A stretch of 64,000 nt of DNA from Symsagittifera roscoffensis (taxonomy: Eukaryota; Xenacoelomorpha; Acoela; Convolutidae). The stretch spans positions 9,312,633 to 9,376,632 of the forward strand of contig NC_087069.1 in NCBI RefSeq assembly GCF_963678635.1, read 5' to 3'. A model generated the notes under the pieces. The model was not told the DNA's origin. It saw only the letters and a list, made by a program, of their open reading frames with translations, and made no database searches. Made by a program: the position numbers and the translations under genes. Below, piece after piece: positions 29,526-41,831 of the stretch (positions are counted from its first letter, which is position 1; the number at the start of each line of letters is the position of its first letter).

Positions 29526-30041
29526 AATGAAAACTTTTTTAAGCAAAACAATAAATTTTTTCTAGGCCAACGGGATTAGCTAATCATGGCTGAATTTTCA
29601 AGGTAAGGTTAAATTTTTTATATTATATACGTTAAAAGTTTTTGAAGGCTCTAGGTTTTAGAAAAATTACAGTTGTATTTAGATTATCATGAGCTCAATT
29701 TTCTGTCTCTAATTGCTTCAAAAATGCCGCTATTTTTGATACTACCTTTTGACTCCTATCCAAAAATCTCGCGCATTTTTTTTCTGTAGTGCAGATTCAC
29801 GTGGATATCAAAAAAAAATAAAAATCAAAACAAAATTCGATTTTTTTCTCCCGAACTGGTTTAGGCAAAAACTTGCAATGCCTGCTTTGCTTCTATGATA
29901 ATTTTATGGCTAATTTCATTTAAAAATTTGAAACTGAACAAATTGCAGGATTTTGAAGGTGGCCTAATCTGAAAGTTTTTCTCCATACCAAGGAATTGAT
30001 CATTTTTCTATCTACAAAATTTTAGACGAAACTTTAGCTCA
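29526..30041. other. non-coding stretch
   Basis: Downstream side of the minus-strand gene at 30.0-30.4 kb. No further exon could be assigned. Confidence 0.4.
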
Positions 30042-30307
30042 TTAAGTCAAAATCTTTTTTTTCTGAATTGCATTTTTAGCGAATAACCCGCTTGCATTTC
30101 CAGATATATTTTCACTCAACTCGCCATTTTCCCCATCATCAACAACATCCAGGGGATCAACTCCAAAAAAAGTTCCAGCGGTCGCCCCGACGACAGTTAC
30201 GACCAGCAGACTGCCAACGAGGAACAATGACACTCGACGAAATGAGCTTTTACCAGATGCAGAAGACGGAACAGAGTTCGCAAATTCCATGTCAGTTGTC
30301 GCAGATT
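30042..30307 (-). CDS. exon 2 of a small membrane protein gene
   Basis: The acceptor TTTTCAG ends at 30308 and the exon starts in phase 1, matching exon 1. After a polar lead (ESATTDMEFANS) comes a single membrane span with VGATAGTFFGVDPL at its end, then an acidic stretch (VVDDGENG) with an NIS/NAS glycosylation-type motif. The frame runs to TAA at 30042. The plus-strand exon at 61013-61206 encodes the same core (VGATAGVLFGIDPLAV followed by acidic residues), so the two genes are paralogs. The C-terminal end may be altered by an unseen downstream splice. Function unknown. Confidence 0.7.
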
Positions 30308-30387
30308 CTGAAAACATTCAATTTGAAAAATTGAAGGCCAATGAAAAATAAGTTGCGCTGAATTATGTGAACTAATTTCAATTTCAC

Positions 30388-30439
30388 CTTCGGTTTGATG
30401 TTGTTGTCCTGAGCTTGATTGCTGGTCTCCTTTCGTCAT
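30388..30439 (-). CDS. exon 1 of the same small membrane protein gene
   Basis: A 52-nt first coding exon: ATG at 30439, Gln/Ser-rich peptide MTKGDQQSSSGQQHQTE, donor G|GTGAAA at 30387. It joins in phase 1 to exon 2 across an 80-nt intron (30308-30387). The Gln-Gln-Ser pattern resembles the tandem mini-exons of the plus-strand paralog (KQQTSNQQ), which suggests that those arose by duplication of a segment of this type. Confidence 0.6.
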
Positions 30440-30880
30440 GTCTGAGATCTAAAACGATGAAACTGTCAATAAACTTTCGAAGTTCTTGGAAAAAAAATCA
30501 GAAACAGTGATCTTCCGAATTATAGCTTCATTTAATGCCAGCCTTGACTATCCTATAAACTATCCCCCAACAAATCTTATAACCGTATAGAATTTTAAGG
30601 CCTTTTTTTCATCGTACATCATTCAAATTTGTAAGGTACTTTAATCAATTTTCCACAGTTATTGTTAAAGGGAGTGAGCTGCAAAAATAACTTTTCCAAA
30701 TACTTCTCGGCTCAAGATAATTTTATAACCGCACTGAAGTTTCATCGACAATAATCGATTATATAGTCATTTTATAGTCAGTGTCCATAAAGTACAGAAG
30801 TAATCGATTATAATCCATTAAAACGGATCATAAACACTTTGTTTTTAATCAATATCAACCATTATAATCAATTATAAACA
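30440..30880. repeat. ATCGATTATAAT-type inverted-repeat fragments
   Basis: From about 30730 (GCACTGAAGTTTCATCG) begins a repeat made of ATCGATTATAATNNATT motifs. It is the same family as at 48.68-49.81, 50.3-50.9 and 58.3-60.8 kb. Upstream of 30700 nothing is recognised beyond a plausible promoter region for the minus-strand gene. Confidence 0.45.
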
Positions 30881-30881
30881 A

Positions 30882-31110
30882 TTAGAATGGATTTTTTGAG
30901 AAATTATTGGTGATTATGCAAATTTTGCAAGTTATTCTACTTCCTGTTTAAGGCAGTTGCTACGGGTTACGTTTCACAAATTTAAATTTTATAAACGAGA
31001 ATCAATTATAATCAATTATAATGGATTTTTTGAGAAACTATTGGTGATTATGCAAATTTTGCAAGTTATTCTACTTCCTGTTTAAGGAAGTTGCTACGGG
31101 TTAAGTTTCA
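30882..31110. repeat. tandem duplication with a period of about 126 nt
   Basis: A stretch of about 90 bases containing GGTGATTATGCAAATTTTGC and CTACTTCCTGTTTAAGG appears at about 30885 and again at about 31010, with few differences. Confidence 0.65.
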
Positions 31111-31256
31111 CAAATTAAAATTTTTTAAACGAGGTTTCATACATTTGAGTTTCTCTGTTTTTTCAATTTGGCAGTTAAACATTTTATTCAACTGTTATTT
31201 CACTACCATCGCCATGAAAAAACTCTCATTCGCCCACTACGCACCCGGCTTACTGC

Positions 31257-31401
31257 GGGGGGGGGGGGGGGGGGGGGTGTTTGGGGATTGATTTTACGGG
31301 GGAATATGGCGAGGAAGACGTTTATGCATGTCCCAGGTCTTCCCTCACCACATTTCGAGAAAAAAATTTTAGTTTATACACCCAAATAGGGGGGGGGGGG
31401 G
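31257..31401. repeat. long G homopolymers
   Basis: A run of 21 G at 31257-31277 and one of 13 G at 31389-31401. Open frames crossing them are artefacts. They could form G-quadruplexes and are prone to length error. Confidence 0.8.
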
Positions 31402-31960
31402 TATAAGGGGGAAGGAGTGGCGGAGAGATTTGGGAGTGGCAGGGGTACCAAATGTACCAGTCTCAGTGTACCAGTCTCAATGTACCAGTACCAGTCTAAA
31501 ACTAACAATAGGATATTTAAAAATTCCAAAAAGCACCAAAAATAAATTATTCAGGCAAGTACCAAAAATTCTTGAAAATATCTCGATCTCCACCACAATT
31601 TTTTCAAAGAAAAAATTACATCTGAGCTTTGTCTCTTTTATATTGCAGAGAAAGTTAAATACAGAGACTGTAATCAAAATCCGCACGCGTTGACCTCTAT
31701 AGGAACAGAATGTTCATGTTACAAGTTTTGAAAAAAGCAATTTTTGTGCCACTTTTGATACGCGGTTGAACTTATTTCTTCTTCTCGTAATAGCTTATTG
31801 ATCCGACTTTGGTAACGAAGTTAACGAAATACTTTTGCTCTGTACGTTTTCTTTGTGACTTTTTAACTAGTGATCCTGTGATCATTTTTTGTAATTTGTA
31901 AGTATTTCACCTGTAATCGTTTTTTGTAAAAAAAACATGGCGGTTTAAAGATTGCTATTT
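31402..31960. other. non-coding stretch with GTACCAGTCTCA repeats
   Basis: Four short copies of a GTACCAGT(C)-type unit at 31453-31497. No gene is supported. Confidence 0.4.
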
Positions 31961-32660
31961 GGGCCAAATTGGGACAATTAATGCCCGATCTATTTTGCGC
32001 TAAGAGCGCGTAAGCGGTGGTTTAATCAGTCTGAGAAATCGTTCCAAATTGGTTGAAGGAAGATTATTTGCTGTAATTGATATGTTACTACGAGAAAAAA
32101 TTATCAATTGGCATTTTATATGGCGAGTGGGGGAGGCTTTTCACAAATTAAGCTGCAAATTAAAAAAATTCAAAATATTTTTATTGTAATTAAGTTTTTC
32201 ATGTTACTACTGCTCCATAGACCTTAAAAGGCAGTCGGAACATTCGGCCTGATACGAGCAGTCTTGTATATGGTTTTTGGGAATCAATCCATTTTTCTAA
32301 GTCGCATTTGCTTTTGATTTGAAACCGTTTTTGTTCCGACTTTCCTAACTAAAGTAAAGGAAAATTATTTGTGCTCGGGGTGGTTTTTTCTTCAGACAAG
32401 TTGCGACTTTCCAACGAGCCATTTTTGTTCAAATTTTGTTAATATCATTTAAAAAGTTTTGTTGTCTTGAGCTTAATTTTGAAAAGATATTTCACCTGCG
32501 ATCTTTTTGTAAAGTTTTGGAGGTTTAAAAATTGCCAATTTGACCAATTTGGGACAATTAACGCACAAAATTTTGCGGGAATAGTTCCTGAAAGTCAATC
32601 AAAACGTTCAGGGCTTCGCTTTGATACGAGCAGTCTTGTTTTTATTTTATCCTCATTCTT
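31961..32660. repeat. dispersed repeat, inverted copy of 5300-5930
   Basis: Segments at 31968-32055 and 32180-32265 are inverted matches of 5537-5627 and 5317-5400. A second partial unit follows (32460-32650), again with GATACGAGCAGTCTTG. Confidence 0.55.
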
Positions 32661-32940
32661 AACGTTCTTTTCTACGATGTTTATTTCTACGATGGATGAT
32701 ACGGCTTGTTTTGTGATCTGCAGCTCGTTCCGTCTTTTGTCTTAGTTGTGCATAACCTATTCAGTTTAACTAATAAAAACAGAAAAAGAATGAGTGAGCT
32801 GACTTTTACATGCCTTCGTTAACTCATTGCCGCAATTTTTAGTAAAACTTTATTGAATAGAGTTTCAATACCAAAACTTTCAAAAACATTACTTAGAATT
32901 GTCGAGGCTTTAAAAATTCTGATTTGAGCGTTTCACTACT

Positions 32941-33348
32941 TTGTTTTGGTTGAAGTTGTTTTTGAAGACAGTGAGTTGCAAAAAAGGCTTCAAAATTATA
33001 GGCTTTGCTCAAAAACATTTTGAAGATGATACCTTTTTTGCACCAAAAAACGCTACAAAAGCTTTTTACTCAAGCTTGTGTAAAAACTTCTTTTTTTTTG
33101 GTTTGAAGTATTTTTCGAAGACAGCGAGCTGCAAAAAAGTCTTCAAAATTATAGGCTGTTCTCAAAAACATTTTGAAGATGATACCTTTTTTGCATCAAA
33201 AAACGCTACAAAAAATTTTTACTCCGATTTCAAAATATATAGTTTCCGATTTCAAAATATATTTTATAAAAACAACCAGATGGATTTTGCACCAGGAGGA
33301 CAAAGAGAAGTGAAAACGTTGCAAAGTAAACACTGTGCTGAATTTTGA
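32941..33348 (+). CDS. uncertain ORF with an in-frame 51-codon duplication
   Basis: This 135-codon frame contains two copies of a 153-nt unit (around 32947 and 33100) that keep the frame. Both encode a Lys/Phe-rich stretch with SCKK, FKIIG and KHFEDDTFF. Differences between the copies are mixed silent and non-silent. The start is not a clear ATG context and no splice sites were assigned. It could be a non-coding tandem repeat that happens to be open. Confidence 0.25.
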   Translation: MFWLKLFLKTVSCKKGFKIIGFAQKHFEDDTFFAPKNATKAFYSSLCKNFFFFGLKYFSKTASCKKVFKIIGCSQKHFEDDTFFASKNATKNFYSDFKIYSFRFQNIFYKNNQMDFAPGGQREVKTLQSKHCAEF

Positions 33349-34140
33349 AAATGAAAATAATTCCTTTTCAAGTTATATGACGAAAAGTAAAACCCGCCGG
33401 CGTTGACCACCATGCAACAAAATGCTGGTAATACAATTTCTTTTTTTTCAAAATGCAGAACAAGCAGGGAGCTTGGAAAATTCTGCAAAATTATTTTAAG
33501 TATTTTCAAAAAACTAGCTAGTTTAGAGCCCTTCTGCTGAATTAGAGCCCTTTAGCTTATCGGAAGTTTGATTTTTTAGTGTGTCCGAAAATGATTTTCA
33601 AACAATTTTCATAAAAGACACATGTAGGTTTTTATCTTCTCTTAGTCGCTAAGCCGGCTGTATGAATATACAAATTTTCCGAAAACAATTTTTGCCACCA
33701 AATTTTTCAAATTTTGCTTGTAACACAGTCCAGACCCAATGTTTTTACCTAATGAACAAATCTAAAAATCCCAACAAATTGATCCTGTAATATCTAAAAC
33801 TTGATTGCTTCTTTTAGTAGACAATTAACTGTGAATCTTATTATGATCAAAAATTAGGCCGCAATTTCAATCTATGGGGGATTTTTTTGAACAAAACCTC
33901 ATAGCCACTTCCAAAAACTTTTATTTCAGCTTGTTTTTGGGTGTGAAAGAAAAGAAGTTTAATTTGTTTGACATATCTCAATACTTAGTTTAATCTTCGA
34001 TTTTTGGTGCCATTTTAACGGTTTTTTATCTCAATTGAGAGCCTATTTGATGTTTTTGTTTTGTGGTAAAACACAAGCAAATCAAGCAAAACAAACAAAA
34101 AATTGATTCAAACTATGAACACACACTTCATACAATCCGA
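33349..34140. other. non-coding stretch
   Basis: No gene or repeat family was recognised. Confidence 0.4.
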
Positions 34141-34800
34141 CTTACAGATTATTTCTGCCTCGTTTCGGTTTTGAGGTAGATATAAGTAAAACATTAATGA
34201 ATCATTTTTAAAACAGCGCCTGAAAAACTTGAGAACTTTGTTTTGATCTTTCAGTTGTCGACTTTATTCACACGTTGTTCTTCTTTCACCAGAAAACTCA
34301 TTAGTTACGACCTCGGCTTTTCTCGCTATGAATTTTAGCGAGAACATCCTCGCTCCTCAACAAAGCGAGAAGAGGTGAGAGCTCCAAGGTCAGCCGGGTC
34401 AGCTCTCATATCTAGAAGCGGCTCCTGTCCGGGTCGGCTGACCATATTTCTGCCTCGTTTTGGTTTTGAGGTTGATCGGTTTTAGGTAACTGGCTGAACG
34501 GCCACATTTCATTTCATACGTCATTTAACCGTAACTATCGGAAATTACAAGTCAACAAAAAATAACGAACTACCATAAACTTAGGATTTTAAAAGCGAGT
34601 TCAATATCATAAAATACGCAAAAGTGAAAACATTAATAAATCAATTTTAGCCTGAAGAACTTGAGAAAGCGCCTGACAAACTTGAGAATTTTCGATCTTT
34701 CAGTTGTGGACTTTATTCGCACACAGTTCTTCGTTCATCAGAAAATTTATTAGTTTACGAACTCGGCTTTTCTCGCTATCAGTTCTAGCGACAACACAGA
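34141..34800. repeat. direct duplication with a period of about 300-450 nt
   Basis: TTTCTGCCTCGTTTCGGTTT at about 34155 recurs at about 34449. The block at 34224-34347 (ending CTCGGCTTTTCTCGCTAT...AGCGA) recurs at 34678-34798. A G+C-rich inverted segment (CAGCCGGGTCAGCTC / GTCCGGGTCGGCTGAC) lies at 34391-34443. Confidence 0.6.
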
Positions 34801-34925
34801 AAAATGCTGTTTACTCATTTTTTTAAATTGAAAAATGCTGTTTCCTCTTTTTTTTATTGAAAAATGCTAGTCATATATTTCCATTGTGGAAAAATAGCTT
34901 TTTTTTATTTTTATGGAATTCGATA
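34801..34925. repeat. fragment of AAAAATGCTAGTCATA-type repeat
   Basis: Three units of GAAAAATGCT(GTTT/AGTCAT) resemble the interior of the inverted-repeat element at 62000-63250. Confidence 0.5.
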
Positions 34926-36877
34926 CAAGCTTTTCTCCATGACTCAGCCTTGTATGACCAGCCCTTTTGTCAATCCGGGCCGGTCACTTGATTAAATATC
35001 TCATGATTGGAGATGATTTACAGCAGGTTTTCATGAATTGTCTCAAATAATTATTAAAACGTATTGAAAATTGTTTATTGATAAAAACAAAATTGAATTC
35101 AATTTAAGTAAAAAAACTTGATTGTAATGGACAGTATGGCATTATAAGAGCTCTTGGTCGACCATTTTTTTAATAAGTTTTTATAATTTAGAATTTGTTT
35201 TTCCAAATACTTGATCGTATTTATTCAAAATTTTTCAAAGCTATGGAGAAGGTAAGAATGGAAGAGGGGTTACAAGCGGGTAGTTGAGGCTTATTACGGT
35301 GATAATCAACTTGGGAATCAAAAAAGAGAAGAGGGGTTTTAAAAGTGTGAGGATCATAATTTGCATGGATGTTTTTTAAAATGCTTTCGTTTTGAAAAAT
35401 TTTTAAATTTTATTCTCATTCTATAAGTCATTTGTGCGCTGCTTGTTTAGGGCTTTTTTGTCGGCTCGTTTCATCCTCTGTCTTAGTAATGAAAAACTAT
35501 TAAATTAATCAATTTACAAAAGGAAGGGCAACACCGAGCTGACGCTTACTTACATTTATACGTCAACTCATTGTAGCCAGTTTTGTTTAAAAAATTTTTA
35601 GGTAAAAAAAAGTTTCAAGAACCAAAATGTTAAACCTTAACTTGATCGAGACGTTTAAAACCAACCGAGAATTGACTGAGATGGTTGAAACACATCAAGT
35701 TTCCATTGAGATTGTCGAAACATAAAGTAAGCACATCAACCCCAGATGTGAATTGAATCAAAATTGTATTGCAAGGAGGTATTTGATTCTAGGAAAATTT
35801 GTTAAATCTATGCAAAATTTTTTTGCATGAAAACTTGGTGCTGTTATTTTATTATTCAAATACAAACTATCACTTTATTTGCACATTTTCTTTCAAATTT
35901 CCTAATTAAAGTCCTCATTTTGTTCAAATTGCCTCTGTAGAAGCTGAGAGTTAGGCGTGTTTCAGAAAACTTTTGAATTAAACGTTGCAATTGAATAGCG
36001 GCTAGTTTTTAAAAGTTCAGACAGAAGTTTTGAATTGTTTCGAAACAAAAACCTAATCACGAGTAAATAATGAACGGGATTCCTAGGATGATTTCCCAAA
36101 AACTCATACTTTGTGTTAGGAAAACAAAACGTGAATTGAATAACGGCTAAAATTATTCTAAATAGAGATTTTCTGACGATTAAGTGAATGAAAACAACAA
36201 GTGGTCTACGTCTTTCTCGAAACGTATGAAACAGCGACCCAGTTTTTATGCTCTCTGAGGATAGCGTTTTTTTTTAATGAAAAAAAAGTTACCTGAAAAA
36301 ACTGAGACGTTGATCTGTATCTGGTAAGCAAAATTATGAAACCTTCGTGAAAACTTTAGTTAATTTATTGCTATGAGAAAAACCAGAAGGACTGCCTGAA
36401 GTCTCTAAAAATGTTGACAGAGAATACTAATTAGAGTCGTCTTAGGGTTAATAAGACGAATCTAATTGCGATACTTTAAATCGCTTTGCAGTTTTTACCT
36501 GTTTGGTAGATTGAAAATCCGCCAAATTATGTAATTTTTCGCATCTTTTAAAAATAGAAATATCTGTTTTGATTAAACCCTGTAAGAGAAAAGCTAGCAG
36601 GTAAAGGAGGGGCTGCTTGGAGGTTTTCACGAGGGAAAGTTAACAATTATTTGGCGTTCAGAGGCATGTGTTTAGGCAAACAATTACACAGGGAAACAAT
36701 TTTAATACAAATTTAAAAACCAAAACTTCGTTAAAAGTTAATTTAAAAACCAAAAATTAACTTTTCAGACTGTATCTTGGTTCTTTTTTGGACCAAATTA
36801 ATTTCCCGCTCAGGCGGATAAAAATCCGGAATACACAAGCACGCGCTGTAATTTTAGTTAGATCGATCTGAAACAAT
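34926..36877. other. non-coding stretch
   Basis: About 1.95 kb of AT-rich DNA without supported exons. The 60-codon minus frame at 36448-36630 has no other support. Confidence 0.4.
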
Positions 36878-37620
36878 TGTATGACTGAAAAAACACAAGA
36901 GTAAGCAAGTAGCCTAGCACAGCTGCTCCATACAATTACGTTAAAACGAAATATTGATATTTTAGAAGTTTAAAACTAATCTGCATTTATTGAAAAAACA
37001 TCATCTTACAAAATTTTTTTAACAAAGTTTTGTTTATTTTGTCTTGGTGGCTGAAAAATAGTTTCATATCTGCTGAGAATTAAGCACTAGTCCTATATTA
37101 ATCGAGCACTCATTGAAGCGAAAATAACTGATAAGATTTTTCCTCTGACTTTCTCCACAAAAAGTTTGCTTATTTTTTGATTCTCTCAAAATTTAGTATC
37201 TTTTTTGATATGCCAGAAAACCGACACTGAGGACATCGATATAAAAAGCTCAGATCATAGATGTGTAATTTAAATCAAGTAAACTTCACAGATAGTCAAA
37301 CTCGATGAGATATCAATACGCAAAATTTGAAATGTAAGCTTAATTTCATTCATTTAGATTCAAAAATAGTAGTCACGCTAAAAATCAATGGTTTTATTAA
37401 AAACTAGAGCTTTAGCGGCATCATACGAATTGAGTTTTCTGAGGAGGTAACTTGAGCATATAAAAGCTACCGACCGATGCTACTCAGGCTCTTGAGATTT
37501 CAAGAAAGGTTTTGTTAAATTCTACTTTTTTTCAGCCCAAAGAAATGGTCTAGATTGTAGTTAAATTGCGAACGCTATTGGTTATAATTTTTTCTGAAGC
37601 CTGAAAAGCTTTTTTTTTCA
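36878..37620 (-). repeat. LTR of the decayed Gypsy element (3' LTR)
   Basis: Shares with 43207-43980 the start TGTATGACTGAAAA, CTCCATACAATTAC, ATATGCCAGAAA, and GACCGATGCTA followed by GAGATTTCAAGAA. The right boundary is approximate, near an AAAAGCTTTT. Confidence 0.7.
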
Positions 37621-38885
37621 CCAAAATTTTGACTTGGATTTTGCGATAGAGGCCTTTCAGAAACTCGAAACATCAACATTTTTTTAAACAAAAAACGTTA
37701 TGTTTTTTTGTCAGAAGCTTCGGTAATCATATACATATTGACTTTAAAAAAATTTCAAGAAAATCTAACTAGGTTTGTACAGACTATGTACAACTAACTA
37801 GAAGAATAAAAGAAGTAAAAGATGTGTTGAACTAAATTTCTGTTCTAAAACAAACACGAAGAGTGAATGATCAACCGTTGATCGATTTATGTGGTTAGTT
37901 GACTGGTATCTAATCAATACCGAATTCATTTTGAATATAGTAATTAAGCAAATCACAACATTCCCGGGAGGGAAATTTTTTAAAATCTACAATTAAATAA
38001 ATCTGATTCTATATAAACCAATTGCCCCCTCTGATGGAGGTTGAACCAAGATTACAAAAGGCGCAAGAATTAAAGAAATTAGACAGAGAGAAAATGATGA
38101 ATCTACAAAAAAAATTTAGCTTACAGAAATATCTAAAAACGGGTGAAACCACAAAGTTTATAAATTATAGGATCTAAATTTTATAATAAAACCAAATATA
38201 ATCTACGAAATCTATTCTCCTAACACGTATGCCAGAAAATCAACAAGGTAAAACAGTATCAAGTAAATTGAAGTTTTTTTTAATTATGGACGAGTTGTAA
38301 TTAAAACTCAAATCAAAGTCTTTAATCTTTTTTGAGCTCTGTATCAACCGTTGAAGAATCTGAAACAGATAAGATTGTCGGTATTTTGATTTTTTGATGA
38401 AAATCTTAGCTGCGGCTAGAGTGTGGATCCGCTGACCAAGCTAGTGTGTTTTCAGCAACTAACGTTCGTTCCACTAATCAGATCTACTAGTGGAAATTAA
38501 AAGACCGACAATAATTCGTTATATAAATATGTTGTCGGTGGATAGTTGAAGAGGTCTTCGTTTAGTACGATGATTTTCGGGTCTTGAGACAACTTCTCTG
38601 AGACCTTTTCGCGAAGATTTGCTCACAGTCAAACCGAAGTTTTCGAGTTCTTGATAGTCTCGCTTGGGGTTCCACCGTTGAAGGTTTTCCTGTTGAATTA
38701 CCCAGGTGGATCGAATTGCCTTCCGTTCCCTTACTGAAAGAAGTGTCCGATTGTTCTTAAAGAGCAGAAGCTACTGCGGGTCCACTTGGTCGAACCGTGA
38801 AAGGGATCCGTCATTTCGCCAACTGTGAAAACTAAATCACAGTTGGAAACATTCGTTGCGTCCTGACAAAAAGAAGCACTGTTGT

Positions 38886-40340
38886 TCAAGACGTCTTCAA
38901 CTTAGTGGTCGTTGTTTTAGTAGGGCGGGAAGCCTTTGTAGACTGAATCTCAATAGATTGTTCTCGAGTGTGATTGAGTGGTCTAAGGAGTCGATGACGT
39001 TCTGTTTCACCAAGATAAAAAAATCGGTTCTCCATTTTTTCTGTTAGGCGCCTTTCTATAAAGTTTATCTGCAGAAGCAAACTTCTTTCAGGATTTGCAG
39101 ACTTTTTTTGTTCCTTGAGATAGGGGTAGCGAGGGGTAATTCGGACACGATTTGACACAAGTGGAGGGTTACCGTCAGATTCCTTCTGGTGGTCTAAATA
39201 TGCATCCTGGTGTCCGTATTCTGTACCGTATTCTAGCTCTAAGTTTTTGGTGCGCCGGTGCGAAATGATCGAAATGCCTTTATCGAAACAGTTATCAATG
39301 AAAAACAATTTTTTTCATCTGGTTTCTGCGGTTCAATTAAACTGTTTGAAGGTTGTTTTTGTGATTCTCGCATTTTAAATTATTTTTTCGATTGAACAAT
39401 ATAGAGTAGTTTTGGATAAATCAAACGAATTGGCTAAAAATTTAGATTTTATAGTACATGCATTTTTTCTACACATCCGTAACACCAATGATCTCTCAAT
39501 GTGCAATGAATGATTTCAAGGTTGAATTTTTTGCGAAATGAGGCAGAAAGCATCCATGTTCTACTAGATTTTTTTTCTAGGAAATCCATGATGATGATAA
39601 TAGTAGATTGAAAATAATTCGAAAGAATTTATAGTCGTGTTGTTTGCCACCGGGGTGGAAGAAAATTTTATGAAAAGGTCGATTTTACAAAATTATGTGT
39701 TTCTTCGTTCCTCAAAAAGCGTCCAACAGTCCTGTGAAGTCCAAAATTGTTTCTTCGTTTGCAGAAAATAAGTTTTGAAGTTTTTCCTACTGGTCGATTC
39801 CTAACACTTTTTTAGGTTCTTACTGGCTTTTAGGCACTGGTTACAAAACTTTCTGTAGTGATATATCTCTTGATATATGTGAGGCCACTAGATATGTTCG
39901 GCTAGAAATTTTGAGCTAAAGGCTCCGCAAACGGCTGCTGGCTCGACCGGCATATTGGCCATGGAGAGGAATTCATCTTTCACATGTAGGTTTTTTCGTA
40001 GTTGTTCATGTGTATTCTATGTATCCCCATTGGCCGGAAGTTTTTGATTGTAGCTATTAGGTCTCAGATGTTTTTGTCGTCCTTGGTCATAATTTGTAAG
40101 AAATTTCTCGAGCAAGGGTTTTCGAGAATTAGAGGTTTTTTTTTGATTGCAGACAAACCGGCTATATATCTTTTTGAAAGGAATGCACGATCATTCGGTA
40201 AAAACTCATCCAGGAATCTTAAGGCAATCTTATGTTCTTTTGGTATAATTACTAAGGGTCCGCAAGATGTGCTCACTTTATCTGACCCGATGGTCTTCTT
40301 TTGCGAGGGATTGGACCTTTTGTTCGCCAATAAGAAATGA
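38886..40340 (-). pseudogene. decayed 3' pol (integrase region) of the Gypsy element
   Basis: Minus frames of 88-140 codons remain at 40064-40330 and 38886-39308, separated by stops and frameshifts. Position after RNase H suggests integrase and its tail, but no HHCC or DDE motif was identified with confidence. The plus-strand frame at 40002-40340 is the shadow. Confidence 0.4.
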
Positions 40341-40415
40341 AGTAATATTTAATCGGAAAATGAAAATTATTTGAGTTTGAATTTTGAATGTTTCAGGGGT
40401 AAACATAGTAGGGAA

Positions 40416-41570
40416 CTATTTTCCGCACAAATTAACGCAGAAATGTTTTGACTGAGCAATACACGTGACAAAATCAGCAATTAATTTGAGCTTTAATGAA
40501 GCTAGTGAACTTGTCGCGAAATCTTGACCAATCAGATCGCTTAATTTTTTTTCACTCCACACGGGTTCACAGTTAACAAAAGAATGTACAGTGACCGACT
40601 TTCCATCTACAGCATTGTTAATTACCAGGTTTAAACAAGTTGTATTATATGAACTAGCCCAATTTTTTTTCAATTGAGGCGACATCAATTTTTTTGTTAT
40701 AATGTGAGGTTTAAGGCTTTGCCCGAAAGAAATCTGATAAGAGATCAATAAAACTATAATACTTTCCTGAAAATTGGGAAAAGATGAAAGTAAAAAGTAA
40801 ATGTCAATCACACAACGGTTTAGTCTCCTTTGCAGTATTTTGTTGCTTTTATTGGCTGAAAAGGCCAAGAAAAAAGCCGTCGAAACCGTAAAAGTAATTT
40901 CTAAAATCTTCCGAGGCCCACACTACACTTAATAATTCTTACTCGATGCTGGAATAATTCCTTTTGTGACCGTTTAGAAATCTTGAGGCAAATGCGATTG
41001 TTTTTCACTACCCCCATGAAAGTGTGCGAGAATCGCGCCTATTCTTCTGTGCGAAGCATCAGTTTTGAATCTCGTTTTTTAAATTAATGTCAAAGTGACT
41101 GTTTTTCTGTAATATTAAAAATTCTGATTTCAGTTTTTCGAAAGCGAAAGATAATTTTAATCCCACCGGCAAGCCCTTTTTTTAGAAGGGTCATTATGGA
41201 GAACACAACGTAGTTAGGATCGGCTCGAACTTCAAATCTAGTTTTTTTTGAGCCGAAAAACGAACGAAGTTAGGAAAAAACTTTCGGATGAGGGAGATTC
41301 TGAATTGCGTCGGCTTTACCGACCACAAGTCGTATACCTGCTTCTGAAATTTTGAAGACTAGCCAACCTTTTTTATGAAAGAATGCGCATTTCCCCCATT
41401 TCACCACTATTTTGGTTTTTGCCGAGGACTGACAGTTTTCTATTTACTACGGATTTTGGTTCTTCTAGGGATCCCTTTGAAGCTATCCTTATATCATATA
41501 TATTTTTTAATAAATAGTAAACAGCATATCCTTAAAAATGGTCCATGTCTCTTTAAACTTATTTGAAATT
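40416..41570 (-). pseudogene. pol: decayed RT-RNase H of the Gypsy element
   Basis: Reading on the minus strand: a damaged RT active-site region followed by IASKGSLEE-like residues (about 41460-41500). Next is KCAFF and the connection with KISEAGI and KADAIQNLPHPK (41282-41390). RNase H follows with TDASH and GAIL (about 41060), then ASRFLNGHKRNYSSIE, a TAA, and ELLSVVWASEDF (about 40880-40985). At least one frameshift and several stops separate these. The 150-codon frame at 40416-40868 is the continuation. Confidence 0.8.
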
Positions 41571-41831
41571 ATCGCCCAACTCATAAAATCAGGTTAAAAA
41601 CTGATACGTTCTAGGTTACACTGGTTGCTTGTTATTGCGCATAACTTATGTTGGCTATACGCGTTTTTCAGATATAAATTACGCCCGGTGGGTTTTTCGA
41701 ATAATTAAGTGCAGTATTTTCTATGGTGAACGCATAATGAGAATTGGGCATCAAATATTTATTTTCAAAAATCTAATCGTTTAAAAGTTAAGAATCTAAA
41801 CCCAATCTAATCGAGCTGATGTTCTTTCTAA

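Noticed and set aside
29052-29565. 131- and 149-codon plus frames
   Set aside because: Created by GGATTCCGC-type tandem repeats inside a MITE. All frames stay open there.
40002-40340. 112-codon plus frame
   Set aside because: Opposite strand of the decayed Gypsy pol. Motifs are found only on the minus strand.
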